DNA of 64,000 bases from Marasmius tenuissimus (taxonomy: Eukaryota > Basidiomycota > Agaricomycetes > Agaricales > Marasmiaceae). Made by a program: the position numbers and the translations under genes. Of this stretch, positions 11,819 through 20,670 are shown piece after piece. The number at the start of each line of letters is the position of its first letter. Position 1 is the stretch's first letter. The notes beneath the pieces were generated by a model. That model was not told the origin of the DNA, ran no database searches, and saw only the letters and a list, made by a program, of their open reading frames with translations. Location of the stretch: assembly GCA_029532415.1 (NCBI GenBank), contig JAQOTA010000061.1, positions 310,001 to 374,000 of the forward strand, in the 5' to 3' direction.

Positions 11819-12503
11819 GAATGGAGAAGGCTTTGTGGATGGAAAGAGTTACGAGACTCAGACAGGTGGTGGTAATGGACCAACAAGCGTGAGAAGTGGG
11901 GAAGTTGGAAATTGACGGACCAACTGACGTCAGCTTGCCCACGTGGTGAGCTCGGTAAAAGCCGAATGCTCCTTCAATTTGGCGTTTTCAAGGTTGGGAA
12001 AGGCCAAAAGCCAAACGTTTCGACGAGAAGAGGAATCTATTCCTCCAAATTGGCCTCATTCTGCTTTAAGACACTGAATATGCACTCGAAAGCCCCTGGC
12101 TCTCGAGGCTTAGCGGGTAGGCCTTGCCGTGCCATGGGCCATTCCCGCTTTGACTTATTCTTTTGACATTTTAATCCAACGGAACAGTAAGAACATTCCA
12201 TAAACAGGTCCCAACATCAACGATTCCGAGCTCACGCGTTATTATCACACGAGACAATGCAACCATTGCCTTTCCCGACCGTTTTGGGAAAGACCATTTC
12301 CAAAACGGGATTGCTCTCCGTGGCATAGACCGTCCAATGGCGAAGAATGACTGGACCTAGGTACGTCCACTGATATATTAGGGGCCAACTAACGAGCTTT
12401 GCTTTCCAGCCTTCGACTCCCCTCATCCCGCCCACGGTCCACCCCATTTGTACTCTCTACTCCTTCGTTTCAAAATCTTCTCGTTTGCTGGCGCTAATTC
12501 ACA
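11819..12503. promoter_or_regulatory. Bidirectional promoter between SWIM/RING and HMG genes, copy 1
   Basis: A 685-bp intergenic region between divergent start codons, conserved in copy 2. Conserved blocks include a CRE-type palindrome TGACGTCA (11925-11932), a CACGTG E-box/G-box eight bases further on (11940-11945), and an inverted repeat CCGTTTTGG (12279-12287) with CCAAAACGG (12300-12308). The sequence gatatatta near 12373, about 130 bp before the HMG ATG, could serve as a TATA element. Factor binding is inferred from motif identity only. Confidence 0.6.
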
Positions 12504-13046
12504 ATGCCTCCCTACCGCCAAATTACCAATGCGCCGGTCGTACCCAAAACCCAGCGGAAGAGTCCGAAATCTCCACGGACACCTAACGCTTTTATCATCT
12601 ACCGAAATCACGCACTTAAACACGGACTCGTCGAACGAGTCACGATCGTCAACGGGCTAGAAGTCTCAAAAACTCAAACTCAACTCTCAGGAGAAATCAC
12701 CCGCCTGTGGAAGCATTTACCAGCAAGTGGGCAGAGTTTATTTTATGCTCGAGCTGAAGAGTTGAAAAAGAAGAGAGAAGCGCCAGCCGAAGGTGACGGG
12801 ATTGAGGAAGTCGCACACAAGTACAGACAAGAGACTATGAAAATCTCTTGGGCTGCAGATTCCCCACTTTTTCCGCCGCTGCCAGTGCCGATACGGAATT
12901 TACCCGTACCTTCATGCTTAACGCCTTCCTCGCGCAATCAGCCCCCGTCATGTTACAAACACTTTCCAAATCCAATTGAACCTTTACTCGTTAGGTGTTT
13001 CGGTCATTCGTCATATGTGGGTGGCCAAGAAAAAGATATTCAGTAG
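12504..13046 (+). CDS. HMG-box protein, copy 1, C-terminally truncated (180 aa)
   Basis: Single-exon frame. Residues about 20-85 form an HMG box: SPRTPNAFIIYRNHALKHG, then LSGEITRLWKHLP, then FYARAEELKKKRE, spacing typical of the MATA_HMG/Sox-like class of sequence-specific DNA-binding boxes. It is collinear with copy 2 to about residue 148. After that the sequence is unrelated, and the frame ends after about 30 residues of non-homologous C-terminus. The acidic tail present in copy 2 is missing. If expressed, it could bind DNA without activating, or it may be non-functional. HMG boxes of this class include mating-type factors in other fungi, but nothing else here supports a MAT locus. Confidence 0.75.
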   Translation: MPPYRQITNAPVVPKTQRKSPKSPRTPNAFIIYRNHALKHGLVERVTIVNGLEVSKTQTQLSGEITRLWKHLPASGQSLFYARAEELKKKREAPAEGDGIEEVAHKYRQETMKISWAADSPLFPPLPVPIRNLPVPSCLTPSSRNQPPSCYKHFPNPIEPLLVRCFGHSSYVGGQEKDIQ

Positions 13047-13388
13047 CTTTGATAATAACATGCTATGCGTTGAATGGTGAGTGAGCTCATCTTTCCCCCA
13101 GCGAGAACATGAGAACGGAACAGATACTATCATTCGAGATAGCCTAACCTTTTGCTTGAAAGAGGCCTTGCCCAGTGTTGAGCAAGACACTGTCCGACAG
13201 ACGCTGACACGAAGTGTAGCCGGCCACATGGTATCGGACACAAAACCGTAACGTAACCGAGGGTAGCCAACTGCGCGCCTAAGGGCGCTAACACCTCGCC
13301 CGCGTCATTTTCGAAGTCCCAGACCATCATGAGACAGAGTGGTTACTTGAGTTCAGTTGGAATAATGTACATACAATGAATAAATCTT

Positions 13389-13989
13389 AAGAGTCGATCG
13401 CGGCTGCCTCCACATCTGGGTTGTCGTTGTCGTCATCACCCTGCGCATCCAATCCAGCCAGTCGAAAATAAGTGTCTCTGTGGCGACACCCTTTTTCTTA
13501 TGCACCTTCTACCTGTCGATCCAAAAATCTTTCCGACTCTTGTTGCTCCATACTTGACTCGCAAAAACAAGTTGTCAGTAACAATGACTTGATCTGATCC
13601 GAAGAACGCACAGTCAGCCTCTCAGCTTGCAATTTCACCCCATATCTCTAAGTAAGTATTCCTCCTTGCTCCATAGTCGTGCTGAGCTTCTATCTCGTCG
13701 TGATCCCAGCAATATCGACAGTATCTTTTGCATTCATAAAACTCTTTAGCTTCTCGGCATAGTTAGCTCTTTGCGGGGCATCCAGATTTTTACAATTATG
13801 ACTGCGATGGATCAAGTAATGATCATTGAGAAACTTGCGGTATCCACTGCAGTAGGTACCATAAAAACTACAATGAGGGAGGGAGAAAACAACGTCGAAC
13901 CGAAGGCACGCCCTTAGAATCAATGACCGCCACGGAAGTCCGGCCCTCCTCCGGCCCGCGCAGGTCCTGTAGCCGCTACATTGACACAT
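13389..13989 (-). pseudogene. Degraded gene fragment, family not recognised
   Basis: Minus-strand pieces in different frames look like remains of one protein. They are YRKFLNDHYLIHRSHNC with SFMNAKDTVDIAG (13690-13870), HDYGARRNTYLEIWGE (about 13630-13700), LFLRVKYGATRVGKIFGS (about 13520-13580), and an acidic end HRDTYFRLAGLDAQGDDD to a stop at about 13389. Intron-like junctions exist between some pieces, but at least one frame change has no splice explanation. I do not recognise the family; a repetitive-element origin is possible. Confidence 0.3.
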
Positions 13990-14261
13990 TTCGTATCTGC
14001 TACTAAAGTGTCCGGCTACGTGACCGGCAGGCTACATCCTGTATCCGGGTTACATTGTCTGAGCAACACTGGCCTTGCCTGCTGTAATGAAGTCCTTCTC
14101 AAGGTTCTTGTCCTTGAGCGACCCGGTCGAGAACATTGTCTTATCAAAATGTCAGTCTCGGCTCTCGGCCATAGTCCTTGCAATCTGCTCGACGGTCCAC
14201 GGAGGAAAATTGGTTCTCCCATTACAATCCTTTGTCATTCCACGTGTTGTCAACCCGCCCC

Positions 14262-15081
14262 TAGACCTGTCACCGGTCCGTATATGACGAGGCAAGCTGG
14301 GTATATACGGACCTGTAAAACGGAAGCAAATCCTCAGCCAGACATTTTAGGGATTTGCCGAACAGAATATAGAAATCACCTGCTTACTATATAGAGTAGA
14401 GTTCTCAGGGCCCGTGCACAAACGCGCTGGCACTACTTCCCTCTCGAGTTTCGTCGACTTAGACCTACTGAGACCCAGTTTGCCCACTGCAATCGTCACG
14501 GAAGGCTTCCGTACAGTATCCGAGTAGCTAAAATGTTTTTCTTCTAATCCAGAATACACCATTTTTGAGCACTACAAGGTTCCATAATCTCAATTTTACA
14601 GTACTATCACCTCTCAGATCTGAGCCCATCTGTTCTCACCGCTCATCGTTATCTTTGAGGTTGCCGATGGTGTCTCTTCGGGTGCTGGGGTGGTGATAGC
14701 TTGAGAGTTGGATGATGAATGGTAAAAGCGGGCCTGCTGCTGGAGGAATTATCTGGACTACACGTTCATCTTATATTTTATGCTATTTTAGACGAAGGTG
14801 TGAGAATATGAGTAGAAGTCTACATAAACCAATCGTAATAACACGGCAACAACCTCGATGAGGAGGTCGGAGAGTCCAACTGTCCATGGACGCGGTGCGT
14901 CTGAGCAACGTGATGGTTACTATATAAGGGCCCTGAGAATATTTTACTCTAGATGGTAAGCACTTGGTTTCTATATTCGCTTCGGCAATTCCCTAAAATC
15001 TCTGGCTGAGAATTTGCTTCCGTTTTACAGGCCCCTCACGACTCAGCTTGCTCGTTCGTGAGGGGCCGCGTGACAGGCCTA
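14262..15081. mobile_element. 820-bp Mutator-like MITE with hairpin-bearing long TIRs
   Basis: The flanks carry a perfect 9-bp direct repeat ACCCGCCCC (14253-14261 and 15082-15090), the target duplication size of Mutator-like elements. The ends are TAGACCTGTCAC and, inverted, TAGGCCTGTCAC, and inverted similarity runs about 140 bp inward through CCTGTAAAACGGAAGC. Within each TIR sits a perfect hairpin: an 11-bp stem GGTCCGTATAT (14275-14285 with 14303-14313) and a 12-bp stem GGCCCCTCACGA (15030-15041 with 15056-15067). The loops share CAAGCTG but the stem sequences are unrelated. There is no coding capacity. Confidence 0.8.
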
Positions 15082-16480
15082 ACCCGCCCCGATGCGATAG
15101 CTTTCATGAGGTCGTCTTGTGTCTTCCTTCACCTTTCGATCAATGTGGTTACGACAATTGTCATTGGTCAGTCCCAGTGAAAACGTTGGCTAATTCCTCA
15201 AGTTTAGGTACACTTAGCTGGGTTTCACGTGTTTTTTAGTTTTCTTACGAGTTCTTCCTAGTTCTTCGTTGTTGTTTCATGTGCTAGATGGTCCAATGTC
15301 TGGCACGCTCCACGGTTTGTACGTGGACAAATCCCAGTTTTCTGGACAATCTGACAAGTTGGGACAGTGAGACCAGCTTTCAACCTGTCCGAATGTTGTT
15401 CTATGACAGAATGTCGCGATTCGCTCTGGAAGTAGCATGGTCCTGTCCGATTCATTTTGCCCTGTGCCCAACAAACATTTGCCAACACACGATGGACTTA
15501 GGTGTTCTCAGCTGCTTCCCCGAATTGCTCCACACTTCTTTTACCCTCAACACCATCTGCTCATTGCCTTCTCCAATCCATCTCACTTCCTCCCGACAAA
15601 TACCCAATGTCTTCTGCCCCGAAATATCAGTTGACCACTTACTTCTTTTATCCACCAACGAGAAGTATTACAGGGAATAGAGTGTGAGACAAGGGGGTAG
15701 GGGAGCTCGAGGGCTGCTAGTTGAGGTGGGATAGGATACAGAGAAGTTAGTGCGGTGAGTATCAAGGCATTCATTACATTTCTATTGCTGATATTCTCTC
15801 GGCATAGAAATAGCACAAGGATGACACAAAATTGTCAGCGAAAGACGGTCTCGAGACTGAAGTTGAGTGTGCTACATTCGCTATAGATTTGGGTGCGCCG
15901 TAAACAATTCCTTGCTGTTCTATACACTCACATGTTGTTTCATGGCATTTTCTCGTCGAAATCAGGCCGAATTTAGACCTCATCTATCAATTCCCGCCAA
16001 TGACTCACCCTTTCAGAACGACTTGAGCCCCTTGCCGCGGAAGGTATGTACCACTCATTGCTTGAGGTTCGCATTCTACATCTTCGAATGATTTCTATCC
16101 GTCAGAATATGGCAAAGGTGTTGTCCAACCACCGGATTTCCTCGATACCAAATGTGCGCAAGTAGAAAGGCAGTCTCGGTTCGCTAGGTAGTAAGTATGT
16201 TGGCATGTTCCTTCTCGCACAATGTGTCAATCGACTGATACTCTTTGAAACTATAGGTTTGTGAGGAAGTGAACGAGAAGATGATGTGGTTTACCCTTGC
16301 TATCTGCTGACATTACTGACGATGCGTTTAGCACCGAGCCACTGCTCGAGCCAAGTCTCAGAGGTACGTGCCATCATTTTGAGTCTTTGTTGGCAATGCT
16401 GACTCGTTTGCAGCAGCAGCAATTTCACATAGCCAGAGCCAAGAGGAAGGCACCTCTACGGCACCTTGAAGAGGCCGTAC
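15082..16480. other. Intergenic; possible interrupted spliced gene on plus, unrecognised
   Basis: Between about 15940 and 16490 the plus strand shows consecutive splice-like signals, for example AAG/gtatgt at about 16043 and GAG/gtacgt at about 16363, joining short open segments. This may be a small gene broken by arrival of the LINE-type element, but the product is not recognisable and the model is weak. Confidence 0.2.
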
Positions 16481-17903
16481 TTATACGAAAAGGGTATGTT
16501 GGTTATGAAGAGCATAAAAAGCAAGGTTTCTGGCCTCAATTGAGTGGTTGTTGAAAGATGGGTCCTTGTGCTGCCAATCTATCGATCCCGAACGCCTCAT
16601 GATAAGGGCTGTGCATTTCCGTAGGAGATCCGCGTCCTTCTCAATCCATCCGTCTTCAGCTATCACTCCCATTCGAAAGTTAAGTGTATGGATGAGGTGT
16701 TCAGAGGATAGGTGTATACGCAGGGAATTGGCGGGGTCCGATGATTCTAGAACCTGTATTATGCCTGATAGGATCGCTCGGTCCACTGTTTGCCTTCCAT
16801 TCGCCGCCTGTGCTACAGTGCGCGTGCAGTTAGGTCCCCAGTACACCCCGAAGCACGCCTTCTTTTGACCAGAATAGTGATCCCCGGTAACCGCTTGGAT
16901 ATGTACAGATACGGGAGGTGTATGTGATGTAGCTGATCCATAAAGCCTCAGGGTTTTTCCTCTGTTATCCACGGCCTCTTCTAACGCTGCTTTCATCAAC
17001 AGATCAAGGAACGTCGGCTCGCCGGGAGTGTAGTTCGGTTTTGTTGAATTTGAGTGTTCAGCAACAGGTGTGTCCCGATCGAAGCATATCGAAAGTGAAA
17101 GAGTAGAGTGGTCCGATGATTCGGGGAAACGGTCCTGGGTTACTAGTTTCTTCGTTATTGTTGACAGCAGTGGTGCTGACATCATGATGTAGTCAACGGT
17201 GGCGAAGCCTCCATGGAATGAGGTGAACATCCCGGGGGAGTTGCTGTCGAGATCCGTTCCATTCAGTATAGTCAGATTCATCTCCTTTGCTATCCTGATC
17301 AACCATCGTCCTCGAGGATTACACATCATGTCTTTTGATGTGCGTGTATGCATGTCGGACGAAGAGAGCTGGGCAGTGCGAGCATTTGCATCGAGGCATA
17401 CAATGAGGTTCTTCCCCGGGGATGAAGCACATACTTGGAGTACTTCTTCCAGTCTGTCCTTCGGTTGCACCGGTTGTCGTCTTGCCCATGTGCTGTTCTC
17501 TGGGGGGAGATATGCACCGACGAGGAAGAATGATGGGAAATCGAGGACAATGAGATCCTCCGCATTGAACTCAGACCTAACTTTGAAGAGCGGTCTGATC
17601 TGACTCTTGTATATTATAGTGACCCCACCCCCCGCGTTTGAGCCCCTCCTTGATAGATTCCGGGGGGATGAGATGATGTCGTATCCTTGGGGCAGTGTTA
17701 GTGAACAGTGCTCTTCTGGCATCAACCATGTTTCCTGGAAGACAGTGATATCATTTTGCTCAATGAATGAGACAATCTCGGGGAATGTGACTTTCAGTTT
17801 GAGATTCCCGTTGATATTCCATGAAGAAATGGTCAATTCACAATCATCATTGGTAAGTGGGCGTATTTTGACATGTAGTACATTCGAAGTAAGTCTGGCA
17901 AGT
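16481..17903 (-). CDS. AP-type endonuclease with degenerate RNase-H-like domain
   Basis: The frame is open from 18127 but its first part overlaps the ORF1 end. Homology-like sequence starts near 17860 at ISSWNINGN. Endonuclease motifs follow in order: VFQETWL (catalytic Glu), GGGVTIIY, VGAYLPPEN, LIVCLDANAR (Asp-x-Asn), VDYIMMS and SSDHS (Asp-His). All key residues of the exonuclease III/APE fold are present. From about 16980 down to 16600 the sequence resembles RNase H: ACFGVYWGPN, then TVDRAILSGIIQVLE, then LRIHLSSEHLI. There the usual Glu and the Asp of the tDS motif are replaced (Ala, Ser), so catalysis is unlikely. No RT lies between the two domains. A 34-nt GT-AG segment (17904-17937) would fuse this frame to ORF1 in phase, giving about 986 aa. 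Confidence 0.75.
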
Positions 17904-17933
17904 CTGTACAGGAGTAACGTAGTGTAAGCGTAA

Positions 17934-19582
17934 TCACCGAGTAGACGGTCCTGGGTTGGAAGGACCAGGGAGGTTATCGACATATGCGCCAGCAGTAGCA
18001 GAGGGAGAGTCTTCAACAACCTCTGCACGCAGGCCGTGGAGCTCAGGAAGGTTCGGGTCGGTGTTGTTGCTATTGAGAGTAAGGGCATATGCATTCGCCG
18101 CCTGAGACGAGCAGAAGTGCATCTCAATGAAGCCGCGGGAGCTCTTCTTCCAGTTGGCGGAGATCAGGTCGAGGGGGGAGAGGTTGAGTGTGCGAATGAT
18201 AGCGTGTGCCACGCTGGCGGGATGTCCAACCGCTTCTGTATAGCCCGTAACGACAATGAAGGTGCTGTCCATTTTGGCTTTCTTGATCGACCCACGTTCA
18301 TTAGGACGATCAGCGGGACGCTTCCCTTTGGCGCTGCCACTGAGAGGAGGGTTGAAGCTGGTCCCCGTTGGGGGCGCATGGTGTACGGCTCCTTGGGATA
18401 TAGTGAGGGGAGAGGTTGAGAGGGGAGGGTTAGGGGGCACAGTCACGGCAACCGGCATCGTTGGACCTCCTCCAGATAGTCCATTGATAGAAGCACTATC
18501 AGCGACAGTACGGGCGCTAGGTGTGGTCAGAACGAGTGGTTGAGACGGGGGTACGGGTCCTGTTGTAGTAGCGGCGGTCATAGTAGTTTCGAGGGCGTGT
18601 ACTGGTTGTAGGGGAGGGAGAGAGCACTGAGCAACAAGAGAGCGGATTTCTTCGACGTTGGTTTGTAGGGCTGTGATGGTATCCATAGCCTCGTCGCGAG
18701 ACTGACATCTCGCTACCAAGGCCGCAAGCTCATTGAAGGCGACTCGAGTCTCGCGCAGATTCTCGTTCGCGTCTCTGACGTTGGCCTGTAGGGTTCTGGA
18801 TGTATTGATAAGGGAGGATATGATAGGGTCCTTGGCGAGGTTCACGAGACCGGCATTGCTGCCATGATTGGAAGACTCCTGCGCCTCTTGAATCATGCGA
18901 AGCATGGTCTGTTGGTCCCTCCTTGATTCTTCTTCTCCAACCCTGACATGTTCGGCGAGGCTCAGTTGCATATCCTCTATTTGGTCAAGTCGTTTCGCAT
19001 TGCCTTTGATGCCAGCGATGACCCTGGGTAAGGTGAATGAGGACAAGTACGTGCGAAATCAATAATGGGCATCATACCATTTCCTATTCGCTGCCCATGT
19101 GGTAGTCTCTGGTGTATCCGCCAAGGAGACTTCGTCCGATCCGTCGTCTTTCTCTTTGGGGTCCCCGGAGACCGACACCATGGAAGTCTCTTTTGTTAGA
19201 CCTCGGCGAGACTTGCGAGGAGATGTGGACGATTGCTGCTGGGCGCTAACGTTCTGACCATTCTGACCGTCTACGTCCATAGGATGTCTATGATAGTCAT
19301 TAGGACGATTCATTAGACAATGTGGGGTATAGGCACGTACGCAACAAGTTCACCTCCTCCATTCGCTTGTACCTCAGCTACCTCAATTGGGTGCCGGATA
19401 CCAGGAGTAGGCGCCGACATATTAGTCGCTATGTCCGTTACCGAGGTCAAGCGAGGCAGATCCACGGTATCTTGGATGTTGCTCGCAGTATCAGAACCAG
19501 GGTCACGGGCACTGGTGATATCAGGAGTTTGATTTGTCGCGTTCGTTTTGTCACTAGTTTGGTTCTGGGAGGAAGCAGCCAT
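17934..19582 (-). CDS. LINE ORF1-type protein (3 exons, 513 aa)
   Basis: Exons on minus: 19582-19341, 19287-19078, 19023-17934, with GT-AG introns of 53 and 54 nt and consistent phases. The protein is Ser/Thr/Pro-rich at the N-terminus and then helical and coiled-coil-like (LDQIEDMQLSLAEHVRVGEE and on). A proline-rich linker with a basic patch (KGKRPADRPNERGSIKKAK) follows. The C-terminal segment VTGYTEAVGHPASVAHAI to FIEMHFCSSQAANAYAL resembles the RNA-recognition-like fold of LINE ORF1 proteins. It likely acts as the RNA-binding/chaperone component of the element; this is inferred from position and composition. It could be spliced into the endonuclease frame instead of ending at 17934. Confidence 0.65.
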
Positions 19583-20670
19583 GGTATATGTCGGTAGGAC
19601 AGAGCAGAAGTGGGCGTGTTTGAATCAGTGAAGCTCTTCGCAGGCAGGGAGTTGAGATTGGTGGGGTGACACAGTTTCCACCTCTTTTAAGGTCGTTTTA
19701 CACGTATACAGGCATACGTGATCGCCCCGCGGTTCAGGAATACTGGATGAGGGATGATTCGGATGTGAAAAGAACGGAAGCAGAAGTTGGGAGCCAACTG
19801 TCATGAGGGCTGGGATAATCTATAGGATAGCGTTGTTCCGATGCAATTTCAGAACAAGACGATCAACCTAGTCACAATCACCGGCCATTATACGCCATCC
19901 GTCATTCCGCAGGTGGTGGATGTCACTTTATCGATGTTTCGCCGCTGGTACTGGGCCAAGGTCTGTTGGCATCCGAGTCCAGTCGTGAACGAAGCATTTG
20001 GTAGAGTGAGCCATGCTACACCGTTTTGCAGGATGTTGTGGCTATATGGCGCGGGCTGATATGAGGTGACGGTATGGGAGCAATGGTAGGAGTTACGGTT
20101 GAGAGCAGTCGGCAATACTACCACATGAGATGTGAGCATATTGATAGTGGAATTTTCTTTCCAACCTTGCAACGTCGTTGTGACTTGTATTCTTGTTGGT
20201 CAGAGGTGTAATGGCTCGGTGTCGAGTTCAAAGGTCTATGGGGATCAGAAAAGGTTCAAAGACGGTTCCTTTGTACACGTCGAGAAATATGAGGGAAAGT
20301 CCTCGGAAGAAGAACGTAACGTAGCGTCGGTCGTCTCTAAGTCGCCTCTATACTCCCAGCTTCTCGTTCAAGCATGCTTCAGTACTTATCATCCTGCCGA
20401 TTGCCCATGTTTGATGCTGTCGAGCTCTTTTTCGTCGTTGTCGATCGTGGGAATTTTGGAGATGATGGGGGTAGACTGATGCGTTATAGGATGGCCGTAC
20501 ATCGAACAGGATGGATGGCTGAAATGCTCAACGAGGATCACTGAGACCCCCTGTCCCCAAAAGGCTATCATCTCGCCATCGGATGGCTTGTCTTCGGTGC
20601 TCGAGTCCCAGACAAGCAGTAATCATCGGACAAGAGAAAAGTTAGTAATAACGCTATTATTCAACGACTC
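19583..20670. promoter_or_regulatory. 1.1-kb spacer between divergent LINE units
   Basis: Lies between the ORF1 start codon (19582, minus) and the RT frame (20671, plus), so it must hold the promoters for both units if they are one element. The RT frame may begin further upstream: an acceptor-like ttgttaccag at 20719-20728 precedes the conserved part of the protein. No clear internal repeat or TATA pair was identified. Confidence 0.4.

Larger units (their letters stand above)
10190..12945. repeat. Segmental duplication, copy 1 (SWIM/RING gene, shared promoter, HMG gene 5' part)
   Basis: This interval aligns by eye, in the same orientation, with 58545-61265. Both exons and introns of the SWIM/RING gene align, as do the whole intergenic promoter and the first ~148 codons of the HMG gene. 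Similarity stops abruptly inside the HMG coding region at about 12945. The left limit is approximate. Confidence 0.85.
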
